DNA of 64,000 nt, taken from Neodiprion pinetum. Taxonomy: Eukaryota; Arthropoda; Insecta; Hymenoptera; Diprionidae. The position numbers were made by a program, and so were the translations under genes. This document shows, piece by piece, positions 1 to 13,056 of the stretch. Below the pieces are notes generated by a model. The model was not told the DNA's origin and made no database searches. It saw only the letters and a list, made by a program, of their open reading frames with translations. Position 1 is the first letter of the stretch; each line of letters begins with the position of its first letter. The DNA is taken from positions 6,455,257-6,519,256 of the forward strand of contig NC_060232.1 of the NCBI RefSeq assembly GCF_021155775.2. The letters are read 5' to 3'.

Positions 1-433
1 CCTGACAAAGAATTTAATTTGTTCTTGATGCGTGGGAAACCAAAAAGTACTTTTCACGAGTGTATTAAGGCCTTTGACGCTACGGGGTGGTAAATAATAT
101 CCACTACACAGATAAGATACTCGATCTTGGGTCGAATGGCTCTTCCCCGTAGAACCCTAAGTCCTGACCATTAGAAGGCTGATTTTAAACCCTTCTACAG
201 TGTCGAAAACAACATTCTTTTGTTCTCTAGTAAGGACTTCAACCCGACTTTCAACACTGTTTCACGTTACAAGACATCAAGATTATCAATTCTGATTATC
301 GTTACCCGGGGGTTTTTACACGGAGATTCTTCGCCATCCGATAACAATGCGAACTAAACCCGGTTCCCCGCACCTCGAGATGTTGCACAATCACTATGCG
401 TGCGTGATTGCAAGTGAGTGGCAAAGTACTTAC

Positions 434-448
434 GTGCAATGGAGCCAT
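434..448 (-). CDS. First coding exon of an unidentified gene leaving the window (partial)
   Basis: Reading leftwards on the minus strand, an ATG at 448 opens five codons (MAPLH) that end exactly at a consensus donor, GTAAGT, at 433-428, in phase 0. The exon sits about 43 bases downstream of a well-formed TATA/initiator pair. A very short first coding exon under a TATA promoter is common in insect cuticle and other secreted-protein genes, but nothing in five residues identifies the product. The rest of the gene lies beyond base 1; positions 1-433 would be its first intron, and I see no second exon there. Function unknown. Confidence 0.45.
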
Positions 449-486
449 GTCGAGAGACCCGCGTCGACGGAGTCGAGGGTGGAGTT

Positions 487-525
487 GATCTGAGAAGGCC
501 GCGCGATACCCTCAGCTAATTTATA
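487..525 (-). promoter_or_regulatory. TATA box and initiator for the partial gene at the left edge
   Basis: On the minus strand TATAAATT occupies 525-518 and an initiator-like CTCAGATC lies at 494-487. The putative +1 A at 491 is 34 bases below the first T of the TATA box. The spacing, strand and the ATG-plus-donor that follow support a real core promoter. The start site is inferred from motif spacing only. Confidence 0.5.
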
Positions 526-1795
526 GCCGAGGGTTGCCTCGAGCCACCTCCAGGCTCTGGTTCTACCGTGGTCCGGTGGCTCGGAACTTTTAAATTCAGC
601 CTTTTTGCTCCCTCCAGGATCTTGACTGGCAAGGGGGCGCCAGCAGGCGCAGAAGAACCATTTCACTCCCCACCTCGAGTGGTCATCCCAGCCTTTCGAA
701 TCCTCGCGACTATTGTATCGTACACAAATCAGCCACAAGTAGATATAAATAGACCAGGAAGTCTCACACCGTCAAAAACGAGTGAGACCATGGTGTGAGA
801 AACCGTACAACTTACGATAGATAGCAGCTTTTTGATATCTACCTCTCGTCTTGTACTTTGCAAATTAATTATATCTATGATCAAATTGTATCTGGCTATT
901 TTAAAATTTCAGATCAATCCTTCCTTAAAAATTTAGACGTATAATGAGGTTTTTTCAGACTACGCATCGTGACTTTGGTTCCGATCCGATAGCTGGATTC
1001 CCATGAACCATAATCATGCTACTTTGGCGAACGGTGTTTTTATCCGTTCGTCATTTTCGGCCCACCAACATTCGCGCAACCCGTTAAACTTGGGCGATGG
1101 ATTGAGAACCTGTTTCACAACTAACTGCGAGAAGTTTGCTTCATCGGTTATACTTTCCGGGCTGTGCGGCTGCAGGGTTACGTTTCCGTGCGTAAGAACG
1201 TTGCGCCTTAACCTCGTGCAGTATGCATGTATATGGAGTATCAGGAAATTGACGAGTTACCTGAACGAAACCACTTTCCTCATCCGGAGAAATGTACGCT
1301 TATATACTCGAATCCCGGTGAAATCCAAAGCGATCTGCGTTAGATAAACGGCCCGCGTAGGATTGCGTGTCTCGCATCACGACAAACGCGTAACGATTTA
1401 ATTTATGGTTACGAGTTAGCCTGGGCAGTTTTTGTCGGCCAAGAAATTGAATAGAAACAAATTAATTGACGTGTGTACTTCTTCGACATAAAAACTGGCT
1501 TTCATATCACAAAATACCTGAATATACTTTATTTTGACAATTTCTTCGAACTTTAAACTATCTTTACTTATCATAGGAGAAATTGAATATCAGTTGAGGC
1601 ACTGCAGTTAATCATTTGTGCGATTGTTATTCATTTTCAAATTTAATCATTATTTTATTCATAAATAATTCCGATTCCACACGTACCGAACGATCAGAGC
1701 TTGATAATTGGGAGGAAAAAATTCTAATAATAACGAATAAGATTGAAAAAAAAAAAAACTGCACCTCAAATAACTTTTCTACTTCACGGCAGCAC
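526..1795. other. Intergenic stretch, no gene recognised
   Basis: No reading frame here has splice signals or recognisable protein features. Two isolated TATA-like strings were noted, TATAAATAG on the plus strand at 744-752 and TATATAAG on the minus strand near 1303-1296. Neither is followed by a convincing first exon. The 114-codon open frame at 1003-1347 has no family resemblance and is probably chance. Confidence 0.4.
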
Positions 1796-2719
1796 CTAAT
1801 ACGAAGATTTGCGACCAGATTCTTCAGAGACAGGCTTAACCTGATCCTCCTTGCCATTTCCTCGGTACGCGTAATAAACTCTGCTGCGATACTTGTACGG
1901 GCCACTTTCGTCGTCGGGCAAAGGTTCGGGCACGAAGGGGATTTCGGGTTTATAAATTATGTGATTAGCAATAACGTTGTACGGTATCTGAGCCTGGTAC
2001 TTCAACAGCTGTTGAATTTCCGCGGGAACGCTCTTGTCGAAGCCGAAGGACCGATGCGCAGCGGACGTTCCCGTTTCCGGGATATTTTCGCTTTGCTGGT
2101 TACGAGTTTCCGGCCTGACGATCTCCGACTGGTAACCAACTTCCTGTCTCTCCGGAGGAGCCGTTTCCAACGGGACCGGAAGTCGGTGGAAGAAGGCCTC
2201 GTGATCGACGTAGGGCGCCTGGGCTTCGTAGGACTCCATGAGGAGCTGCTTCAGCGGGTTTGGAACCTGCGAGAAAGGCTTGTACCGCACAGGCTGCTCC
2301 TGTTCCTGCTCCAGAAGCTCGGCTCGAACTGTGGCTGGATTTCCGAGCCTCCGCTCCTCTTTCGCCGTCGCTTTTCCTCCGTCCCTTCGTTCGTAGTGAC
2401 GCTGAAGTTGGGACTTGAACTGGGCGTAAGGAGCGTACAGCTTCCAGTCAACTTTGATCCCTGAAACGTTACATCACCACGCAATAGGTGTGAAAGAAGT
2501 ATAAAATAAAAGCATTCGGTGGAACAGGATTTTAAAAAGATTTATCCACAAACCGTTGTCATCGCTGTACTTGATGTGTCCTGGACTTAACGGCGCCTCC
2601 GCCAGCGCATTGGAAACCAGAACCAGGACGAGTAGCTGTAATAAACGACGAAAATTCACAGTCACTTTGTGAAATTAAGATACTGCTCAGCAGCGATCAA
2701 TCAGACTCACCCGAAACAT
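1796..2719 (-). CDS. Small secreted protein with an internal repeat, function unknown
   Basis: Three exons join in frame: 2711-2719 (MFR), 2554-2635 and 1796-2460, giving 251 aa and a TAG stop. The start is a cleavable signal peptide (MFRLLVLVLVSNALA), followed by a hydrophilic, Pro-, Gln- and Tyr-rich chain with no cysteine cluster and no membrane segment. Two copies of a degenerate motif are visible: QLLMESYEAQAPYVDHEAFF, then RLPVPLE; and later QLLKYQAQIPYNVIANHI, then PEIPFVPEPLP. The first intron directly after three codons, and the TATA promoter upstream, are the layout of many insect cuticle and secreted-protein genes, so an extracellular matrix or cuticle role is a reasonable guess. 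There is no R&R chitin-binding motif. The splice sites (GTGAGT, GTTTGT; two CAG acceptors) are good and all phases agree. I do not recognise the family. Confidence 0.82.
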
Positions 2720-2749
2720 GTTGAGCCTATCGCAAGACCGGGGAAACTT

Positions 2750-2782
2750 GGCGAAGAACGAGAGTTGAGGAGTTCTTTATAG
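2750..2782 (-). promoter_or_regulatory. TATA-box promoter of the small secreted-protein gene
   Basis: CTATAAAG lies at 2782-2775 on the minus strand, 56 bases before the ATG at 2719. Transcription would start near 2750 if spacing is normal, leaving a 5-prime leader of about 30 bases. No clear initiator string is seen. Confidence 0.5.
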
Positions 2783-5700
2783 GCGGAGACCGGGGATCTG
2801 GGTACAGACGAGTTGTGACGGACTTAAAAGTACAAGTCGGTGGTTGTGGCTTCGGACTCGACGAACCAGCACCACCGTGAGCAATACGTCAACTCCGAGA
2901 TCGCCGAGAAAAGGCAAGTCTTTCTTTCCTTCTTTCCAGCATAATGTCAAGTCATGAACGTAACAACGTTATAAAATACTGGGCAGGAAATGGGGGCACC
3001 GGATTCCAGTCCCGTGGCATGCGCATTTGATTACCTAGCCAATTAACCCGCGAGTCAACAGCAATCGGCAAGTCTCAAGTATATTTTGTCAATGAGAATC
3101 GATACGGTTCTTGCCATTTTTATTCACCTTATTACCTACTTAACGTTTTACTAACAATGGATTATACGTGATATTTTCCTTCAATAATTAGCTTCGGGAG
3201 ACAAACACCACGCAAATTATCTGTATTGCGAAGTATCGTTATTACGATAACTGAGCTTCAATTTTATGTATGTATAATAGTACGTCTCGGGTAAAGTGCG
3301 CATCGTAAATTCTATTACACATCGAATCGTTCGAAACTGGATGGATTATTTGTGGCGCGGTACGTACGCCATTTCTGTACACGATTTATCGAGGGAAAGC
3401 GAAGCAGTTCAATTTTTACTTTACCTTATCTAGACACTCTTGCATAATAATAAACAAGCAGGCGTTGCACCAATTTTCCACCGCTTATTACCGGCTCAAT
3501 GAACGCTCAATAATCGGATAGTTTTCTTTCAAATTCGGAACTCTAGTCTCAAGACTCGTCATTGTTTCGGTGATAAATTCGCCTATCAGATAAAGGCTGA
3601 AAAATATCTCCTCGACTTCGATTGGCAATTAATTTTTTCTTTGCTCAATGTCACGAATTCAAAACTCCCGCGTCGCTTTCGGTAACGCGTCGACACGCGA
3701 TTCACCTTTTTACGACCTTCTTGCGGTAAGGGGATTCGTCATTTCAGTTAGCGACTGAAGATAATGCCGATCTTACCGTCGATGCGAACTCAGTCAACGA
3801 GGCAGGTTCCTTTGTTAAAGACAATCGTTAAAAAACAATTTATAGATGGTTTCAGGGCACGCAGTTTATGAGTATACGTAAGTATACTTGGGAAAAGTTG
3901 TATACAAAACAACATCTAATATTCGCATTAAATGGACTGGTGTAACCGCGAGGTTTATCGGATCACTATAAAGCTGAGTTATTTTATAGATATGGAATTT
4001 ATATAATAACGCAGCTCAAAAGTATATTCAGTTAATTTTTGGGGTCACAAATTTTTTGGGAGCCAGAAATATTCTCTCACCAGTAGCAAAAATATTCCCG
4101 TAATCCTTAGTTCCAGCATTCGAAAAACTCTCCAGCTGAAAATTGGCAATAAATACATCGTATCTCATGGTCAACAGATTTTTTTCAGCAAACCATATAT
4201 TACGTATACTGTAAGAAATTCGGCACTTTCAAGGTCCGAAATAATGAAATAAAACTAGAAAAAAAAAAAAAATTATAAAAATCGGGTTTGCGGTCAGGCT
4301 AGTTTTTTATTTTATTACTTATTCAAACCGGGAATTAATCAAACTATCTCTTTTTTTTGCATTGCAACGCGTAGCTGCTGCGCGACGACTGATAATGCGA
4401 CGAGTGTGTGTTGGCCGAGTAAAACGCTCTTGATATCAATGCCATTTAATCGGTCATTAAGTCAGTCACTGGCCAGCGCGACGTACCATGCGGTTTCCTC
4501 TGAAGCCCAAACATCGAGTTCTAAGCCATTCGTCCAGTGAACAGAGAGTGCTCCGGGTCTTCGGGCCATCCGCGAACCTCAGTTAACGTTCTTACCTCCA
4601 AGAGCGAACTACTGCGAGGTCCTCGACAACTTACTTCCAAAGTACCTAAAATAAACCGACGTCGCGAGGAATTTCCTGGCCGGTCACTCTTATCTGCGAT
4701 CGCATAGCACTTCGTCAACAATTAGAGGCCCCTGCGATATCTCAACGACTAGTGTATCAAAGTAAGTGGACCGCACTACTTCCAGTTTTTCCTCCATGGC
4801 TTAGCCACGTCTGTTAAACGAAGCGCAACGAAATAAGTTTACTACATTTATAAACACGGTATTACATCCTCGTTCACGAAGATTATAGAAACCGAAAGTT
4901 TTCACGTGGTTGCAACTTTTCTTAAAATCAATATTCGCCGTTCAAATGTCGCATATTCTTTCGAGCGGTTTAATACCGAACGTAACGCAATACTCGCATG
5001 GATTTCCAAGTCTTGTATCACCATGTACTTCGACGTCGTGGACAGTGATCTGTGGAAATTTTGCTTGCGAAGCACTTAAACGCACGCCGGAGATTTGTTT
5101 GCTTTTAAGTATATAATGAAAAGAACCTTGTGCATATATGCAACGTCTGAGTAGAGTAGTAAGAAATGTTGATTTTGCAATGCTAAATTTTGTCGAGTGG
5201 AAGTTGCTGTACGATACTTGACAAAATTTGATCATTATCGCACAAATGCACATACGTTATTAAAAATTTCGAGTATCTTCCGTGTGAAATTTCGCACGTT
5301 CTTAGGGCAGAACCATAAATTTTTTTCACTCAATTTTCAGTCCGTACGCGTTCGTGCAAAATTTATACCAAACCGTGTAAAGGTCACGCGAGTTTTTTTA
5401 GTGGGAGTAAAATTCGTATAAATTTACACGATTTCAAGTAAAACTTGTACGAGCCCGCGTGGGCTTCGAATTACACGAAATCCGCATGACATTTTCCAAC
5501 GGTATAATACGTACGATACAAAACTTGCTTATAGCGTCGTCACACCGTTCACGAGATTGGCCTAGAGGCTGCTGTTTCTATTTTAGAAGCTTTGATTTTC
5601 CAAACAAATTTGTTTTTCAAATATCTCTTAATTACACATGCATATATATGTATCAATACAGGTATATTATTCGTACGCGATTATGCGGAAAATAACTGTG

Positions 5701-8700
5701 CAACGATTATACCGGGCTTCTCGTATTCATGCGGCCAACCGCGTCGAGATGTGGGACACGGAAAACAAGCATTGATGAAACAACAAGTCTCAATGTCAAG
5801 TAAATCTTTGAAGGCAACTTGCGAGATCTTTCTCACACTAGCCTCTGTAAAAACTGTTAATTAATATCTGTAACGTAGTGTTATCGTCGCGAGACGGTGA
5901 AGAACGTCGTCGAATCTTGACCGAGTTCCCGACAATCTTTCAGTGTCATATAACATGGCCAACGCTATAATGTTAAACATTACACAGATGAACTTACAGT
6001 TTTTTACACATTTACTTGGAATAAAATCGAAAGTAGAGATGATTATCGGGTCGAGAAGGTTCTCTGATACCGATGCTTCCAATTTACATGCGTTGTGCAG
6101 TTTTTTGGCCCGTAATGAATTTGCTACACTTGTTCTCGACAGTTAAGTATAACATAACATGCAAATTAAATAAGAGGATCGGCGAATTGGCAAGTAAGCA
6201 AGTATGCATATTACACGAGTAAACCCTGATGATCGCCAACTGAAAAATAATTCGAGACGAATTTTATCGCGCACCCGAATCATCGTTTGACTTGCTATTA
6301 AAGAATGCAGGAAAAAAGTTGACCACCTAGTCGAATGTCGCTGAAAGGTTGAAACGGTTGTCGATACTTCTTTACACGTTGCTATCAAAGGCAGTCGAAT
6401 CACCGTGAGGAAAGAAAAAATAAAAAAATGTCCGCTTCTGTACGAGGTGTCAGCGACACGCAACGAATACGTAATCCGCCTTTGCAAACCACCGTAAAAC
6501 TCATTCCCTTTCATTCCATTCCATTCTCCGCAAGGCACTGCAAACGCGAGTAATTTTAGCAAATTGGATTCCTAATATGGGTTGCAGTTTGTACAGCGGA
6601 CTCGAGATGCATTCGGTTTTACTGCTGCATAAACCGTCGGTGTTTGCGCTAGTCGGACGATTTAATGGGCAGCTCACCGCAAGGTGAAGAAAAAAAAATC
6701 AACATTGCACAAAGATTGTTAGAGAATACGTTACACATACTAATACACCTAAGTTCCCAGGAGAAATATTAGATTTCTCAATTTCACGTTGAAGGCTAGA
6801 ATTCGCTAGCAGTACTCGAATCGTTTGACGATATTTAACAATGGTCAGCAATTTTTCAAGGTTAAAAATCTGACCTCACGTTTGAATCGTCGTTCAAATG
6901 TTTAACAACTCGCGATTCTCGTGACGATGCCGAATTGGTACGATAACATTTCCTCATTTCGGTCACGCGAGTGTATTCATTGCAAGAATACCATTCGGGC
7001 AGGTGCGTAAGTTTGTTGAAATGAAAAATTCGCTGGACAGTTTTCTCAGTATAACCGAGCCATGATAATTTATGGCAATTTCAAGCGATCCTCGCAATGC
7101 TGTGCGTGCGGATCTGTTTGTCAACAGAATGCAATCTCATGTTACGTCAGTGGTCGTGAAGTAACTAACTACGCGTAATTTTCTACAGGCATTTATCGGA
7201 TAGTATTACTTTCGTGTTATACAAAATTATTGATAACTTGTCATTTATTATCGCACAGAATGCTCGCTCATATCCGCGTAAAACTAATGTTTTGTAATTA
7301 ATCGTTCAAATCTTTCTATACAGACCTCTGGTCTTCGTAACGAACTCGGACATTGTTGACAATGAATCAAATTGAGCACTTCCCACGTCGTGATATGAAA
7401 ATATTATAGACAAAAGTTCAAGGCATACACCTACTGCTTATTTATCGTGGCTACGATCGCATCTCATTTACATCGTTCGGCTACTTTTCATGAGAGCATA
7501 TTCCGCGTATATACAACAGAGTCAGAAAATTGTCCGATCTAATTCAGCTGGCCATGTAAGATGTGTAGTTGAAACGACAAAGATCTGAAGCGAAAGAAGC
7601 ATATTAAGCAACGGATGCGAACGCAAGGTTTTATTGAAAATCAACGCAATCCAGGCGGAAGAGTATAAATTATTCTTCTGCGAAGCTTCTCCTCGAGCTT
7701 TAAAATCGCAATACAATATGTGAGCTAAAGATTTCCGATAGAAATTGTTGAACAATATTTTCAAGTACTGCGAAGTTGTTTTGAATCCAAAGAAAAGTAA
7801 ATCGTCTCATCAAATCGAAGATTCGTACTTCTTATAATTAATTTTCTGTGTTATAACGATAAGTAAAACACAATATCCCGGCGGTTTCTTTGTACAATTA
7901 ATTGGTTAGTCTAGACGGTCGAATTGGATGAAATGCTGATTACTAACAAACAGCATATTTCTGAGTCACGAACCGAGCTCGGAGAATCCTCAGAGAATGC
8001 GATCAACGCAGCTGCGATATCAAGAAGCTCTAGATCTGAATCTAGGTATCTAGGTTAGCTCGTTCTTAGGAGTCTGACTGTGAGGTGAGCTGTGGGCGAC
8101 TACGCATACGGATAGACCCTGGTATCAGAAAATTGGTCACGGCGTATTGCAAAAGGTAATTCGAGACTTCGGTGTCGCTGGAAACGGTTGGAAAGAAAAA
8201 AAAATCAAACAAATAAATAAAAAAGAAACAAAAAAAAAAAAGAAAATAAAATCAATTCGCGATAAAGCCAAGAATCAAAACCCCGCTTGAAATTCCTATT
8301 GTAACGTCTTTAACGAGGCAAACGCTCTCGGTAATGCTAAGTAAGCGTTTGTTTAGCAACCTCCCACTCAAGACGAATTTAACTATTGCCTAACGTTTTC
8401 AGGGCAGCGCAACTTGTTTTCGGTTATAAACTTGAACTACATACGCGTACAAGGGCCCTTATGATCTACGGCAATGAGAAAGAATTTATCTTCAATCCGC
8501 TAAGTTGAACCAATTTATTTTTTCCTCCCCCCGCTCGTTTGTAATGTGCAGCGTATTTTTTATTTCCTTTCTCGGCTTGCGCACGACACTTATTCGCGAC
8601 TGTGAGTTGAGTAAGTGCTGACATCAGTTATCCATTTGCACGCAATGCATCGCGTTATTAAAAATAGTGTCGCTGATGCGCTTTCAAAAATTATGTCAAG

Positions 8701-9406
8701 CTGAAGAAATTATTGAGTATATTAGTATAAAAATCGTCACGACACTTTGTGAATAATTAGTTCTTGTACCGAAGTTGTTCAATATACGTTCGTAGGTTGT
8801 ATAAGTTTTGATTGAAAAACGAAAACAAAAACATACACAGCATTTGCATGGTCAGAAGTTAAGTAAGTGAAAAAGGTTTGAAGATCTTCAAGCTTAGATG
8901 AACGTCGTTACAAATGTAGTTTTAATTTATTCAACTCATCCAGTATTAAATTCGACGGTCGTAATTAACATGTGTTTCATAAAAACCGGCTACTTGACCT
9001 TCAAAATTGCTTGGTCACGAAGTGAACTTCGAGTGGTTGAATAACATTCATTTGAAATTCGATCGAACGTTATAAGTAGTAAATCCATAAGTCAAAGTTC
9101 AGATTGACTTATCTAAACAATATTGCATGTGCAAAGAAACTGTAATAACTATGAATCAAACAAAATATGGTTGATAGCTTACTATCTTTACCATTTATGA
9201 CGCACAGGACGGGCAAAAAATCTGCCGGAAGTGTCGGTTTAGTTTGCAAAGTGCCGCAGGGACTGAATGAAAACAATTAAGTATCGAGACAAGAACGAGC
9301 AAGCTGAATAGATTGTAATACCGATTAATTTATGCACCGCCCCGTGACCTTTGATTTATACCGTTCATTGGCAAACACGAATTACCGATTCATCAACGTT
9401 TTGCAG
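2783..9406. other. Long intergenic region and probable 5-prime intron of the amide hydrolase gene
   Basis: No coding exon is recognised in these 6.6 kb. Possible pieces are a non-coding first exon at about 4462-4761 (separate entry) and a second leader-like piece ending at the donor GAG/GTGAGC at 8084/8085. All longer open frames are AT-rich and lack splice context. Several A-rich runs occur, for example 4260-4271 and 8196-8250. Confidence 0.4.
4462..4761 (+). promoter_or_regulatory. Candidate promoter and non-coding first exon of the amide hydrolase gene
   Basis: The block is GC-richer than its surroundings. It begins with an arthropod initiator-like TCAGTC at 4462-4467 and ends at a strong donor, AAA/GTAAGT, at 4761/4762. 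The coding part of the downstream gene starts one base after an acceptor (TTTTGCAG, 9399-9406), so at least one upstream non-coding exon must exist. This is the best candidate I see; a donor at 8085 is an alternative. A donor-like string also exists on the opposite strand here, which weakens the call. Confidence 0.3.
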
Positions 9407-9407
9407 G

Positions 9408-12320
9408 ATGGAGTTGGTCATTCGATTATTTACCTTTCTGTCGAATATACTCTACCACATCTTGCGTCCATTCTTTTGGTACGCGAATCGTCATCCAGGG
9501 TCGAAAATATCGGCGGCAAAAGATCCGATCCTAAAACTAAGCGCTGTGGCAATAGCCGAGAAAATAAGACAACGGGAGGTAAGTCGGAAATCAAATATTT
9601 CTAAATCTGCGGAGACGACCAAGCGTAGACCAAATACTCGAAGCCCGTCAAATATTGGTAAAACGAAATAGGGCCGAATAAATTTCAGCTCTCAAGCGAG
9701 GCTGTGATATCGGCGTACATAGCGCGGATCAGAGAGGTGAATCCCTTGCTCAACGCGGTGGTCGAGGATCGTTTCGAGTCGGCTATACGCGAGGCAAAAT
9801 TATGCGACGAAAAATTGGCTACCGGAGAGGTGACCGCCAAGCAATTGGAGGCCGAGCAGCCTCTCTACGGCGTTCCGGTGACGGTGAAAGAAAGCTGCGC
9901 GGTGAAAGGTATAAGTCTTACGATTTGCATGCAAAGGCAGACTTGGGTCGATTCTACGCCCGATAATAATTTCGCAACATGGTTAAGGGTCCGATAAGAC
10001 GAAACAGAACCAAAAGCCGAAACCTCTTTATCAGGTCTCAGTCATACCGGATTCAGCCTTGCCAGATCCGGCGTCAAAGCAAACTACGACAGCGAGCCCG
10101 TCGTGAGGTTGAAAATCGCCGGTGCTATTCCTCTCTGCGTGACAAACACACCGGAATTGTGCCTAGGATTTGAGACCCAGAACAACGTTTTTGGCACCAC
10201 GAACAATCCCTACGACACTCGGCGCACAGCCGGCGGATCATCGGGCGGCGAGGTGAGTCCATTGCAACCAAGAAGAATCACCTTTTTTGATGATCAATGC
10301 CACTCAACAACCAGTCCTTCTTTCAGGCCGCGCTTCTAACCTCCGCAGCCTCCGTAATTGGGATCGGATCAGACATCGCTGGGTCGATTCGACTACCGGC
10401 TCACCTGAACGGAGTCTTCGGGCACAAGCCAACGCCTGGTAAAATACCTGCGAACTATTCATTCGTCGGTGTTAAGTCAATTTTACTGATTGGTACTCGC
10501 GACTGTGCCGCTCTTCTTTTCCAGGAGCCATTTCGATCGAGGGCCACTTTCCTTACGTCGACGACGCCGAATTCTGCCGCTACTTGGTCATCGGACCAAT
10601 GACAAGGTACGCCGAGGACTTGGCATTGGCTGTCAGAGTGATGGCTGACAGGAATTGCACGGCAGCCCTTCGCCTCGATTCTCCGGTCGACGTAAAGTCC
10701 GTTAAGGTTCGGTACATGGAGGAGGTCGAAGCCTCGTTCGGCCTGGTCCCCGTCCACGAGGACGTCAAACGGACCATCAAACAGGCTGCTGAATACCTCC
10801 GAGTCGCGGGTGCGGATGTCGAAAAGGTCCGTTGATTCGGCATTCAGCTGAATAGAGTCTGAGAGTAAACAACACTGTTCACTGTCTGGAAAAAAAACTT
10901 GGCCAAGTTAGTAGCAAAGGTTCTACGGTACGACGCATATCGGACCTTTCACTACCAGCAAAAAATATAATTCTCGAGTCCAGGTTCAAGGCGATCAAGT
11001 GGAATATTACGTACCATGTTAATTTCCTGACTTAATTCAGAGTCCGGCCTTGAGAAATTTCTCATTTGATTCGGACGGTCTTAACCGTTTGTTTACCAAT
11101 CGTTGTTTAAGGTGAACATCGGGCAGCTGAAGGACTCTCTTGAACTTGGCCTGGTGCTGTTCTTCGGTATGCACAAAATGCCGCAGATCCTGTTGAATCC
11201 GGACGATCCGAAGGTGAGAATTACGCTTCTCGAGGTTTTAACTCCGACGTCACTAACCGTTTTTTCACATGTTCTCCAACAGCACGAGAGCAACACCCTG
11301 TCAGAAGCTGGAAAAGCGATCTTTGGACTATCGAGACACACGAAATCGGCGATATTTTTCAAGTTCATGAAAGACGTGAAGGTGTTGGTCCCGCGTTCAA
11401 GGCGGCCGTCGTTCAGGATGGAAGCGCAAAAACTTCAGCGGACATTCATGGTAACGATTTTCGTCAATTCATCGTGTTCTGACCATTTACTGTCTGTTCT
11501 TCCGCGTAAATGAATGCTAGAACAAGAAAGAAAAACAAATAATAATAAATTGCGTTCACCTGCCTCTGCTCTCCAAGGACCTTCTCGGTGACGACGGAGT
11601 CTTCCTCTTCCCAACCTTCGTGACCTCCGCACCATTTCACGGTCAGCTTAGTCTGCAGCTCGCTGGCACGCTGTACTGCATTATTTGCAACGTCCTTGGA
11701 CTTCCGTCGACACACGTACCGATGGGATTAGACAGCGAAGGTCTGCCGGTCGGGCTACAGGTAAGAATTTCCACTTAAACACGTGCGCCTCGTTAATTAA
11801 TCATTATTACATCAGATCCACGGAGTGTATGATGTCATTTTTGAGCATGAGGCTCTTTTCAAACCCGCCAAAAAAAAAACAAAAGGTTGCTCCTGTCGTT
11901 CTGACATCATGCAGGAATAAATTCCCCACGTTTTCGACTTCAAAAACGTAAAGTTGAGGGTCGTCGAACCGATACGTTATTCTACAGAGTAATCAAATCT
12001 GAGCCGGTTCACTGATTATGAATATCTTTGTGAAAACAAAACGGTATAAATAGTACTCCGAAGTAAAAATATATTTTCAAGACTACTGTTGGGCGTGGAA
12101 ATTTTTATTTAAAACAAAAATATAAAAACACTGGGTGTTGATGAAGGTGGCTCTTGGATCATTATTTCGTACCTTCTATCATTTGTTAGTCTAATGGGTT
12201 TTTCGATCGTCTTTACAGGTGATAGCAGCCCCAATGCAGGACAGATTATGCCTAGCTGTAGCAAAGGAACTGGAGAAAGGCTTCGGCGGATGGATACCAC
12301 CGTCTGTAGTCACAGCCTAG
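9408..12320 (+). CDS. FAAH2: Fatty-acid amide hydrolase 2-like amidase
   Basis: Nine coding exons join without a frame break: 9408-9578, 9689-9908, 10035-10252, 10327-10438, 10525-10826, 11112-11213, 11283-11450, 11578-11760, 12219-12320. They total 525 aa, against about 530 for animal FAAH2. The N-terminus is hydrophobic (VIRLFTFLSNILYHILRPFF), as expected for a membrane-attached serine hydrolase of the amidase-signature family that cleaves fatty-acid amides. The catalytic triad is visible: Lys124 in GVPVTVKES, the cis-Ser200 in GGSSGGE and nucleophile Ser223 in GSDIAGSIR, followed by FGHKPTPG. The signature has Ala where GGS is more usual. Conserved late blocks include LLGDDGVFLFPT and LGLPSTHVPMG. 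The ATG follows an acceptor by one base, so the leader is spliced from further upstream. The exon at 11283-11450 is the least conserved part. Its substrate cannot be read from sequence. Confidence 0.92.
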
Positions 12321-13019
12321 TGGTACTTACAATTAACGGAACACGACGAACATACGTTGATACGCGACATACGCGGTGTGTAATTATCGGACCGTGTTCA
12401 CTTCCGCGTCCCGCTTCGGCGGAATTTTCTAGCGAGATACGAGCGTAATTTACATGAAAAGTGTCACTTCTACCGTGCTTGACGATATTTCATTACACTT
12501 CACGATCGAGAACATGCGGATTACTCCGATTGCATAATCGCGTTGAATTTCTACCATCCTCACTTTGGAACCACAATTTCAAACTTCACCGTGCTGACAA
12601 TTATTCTTAGTAAGTATGTTTTACATTTTGAGAAATATTCGCGAGCACAGGACTTGTGAATATTTCAAAATGTTTGTTTAGCCTGAATCTGAGAAGGTGA
12701 AATTTACACAGAGTAGCTTTATATTACGATGACAGGGTATGTTTTTTAAGACGTTTCTCATTCAAACGAACGATGAAAAACTTTAATTGGCCTTATTTTG
12801 CACAGTGATTAGAGATTAAATAAAATTATAGTGATATATTAAGTCTTTGCACTACGATGAATAAATGATAATATTATTGTTAAATAAATTATAATATGAA
12901 AATTTATCATAAAAAATCAAAAATACGTACCTTTGACATGTCGTATTATACAAGTCGGTAGATAGGAATCGATATTATTTTGCCGGGATAAATTTATTTA
13001 AGACATAGTATATATATAC

Positions 13020-13056
<37 letters not shown>

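Noticed and set aside
744..792. Plus-strand TATAAATAG followed by ATGGTGTGA
   Set aside because: The ATG is followed by an immediate stop or a poor donor; no further exon supports a plus-strand gene here.
1616..2464. A 282-codon plus-strand open frame
   Set aside because: It is the antisense shadow of the spliced secreted-protein gene, which has a signal peptide and consistent splice sites on the minus strand.
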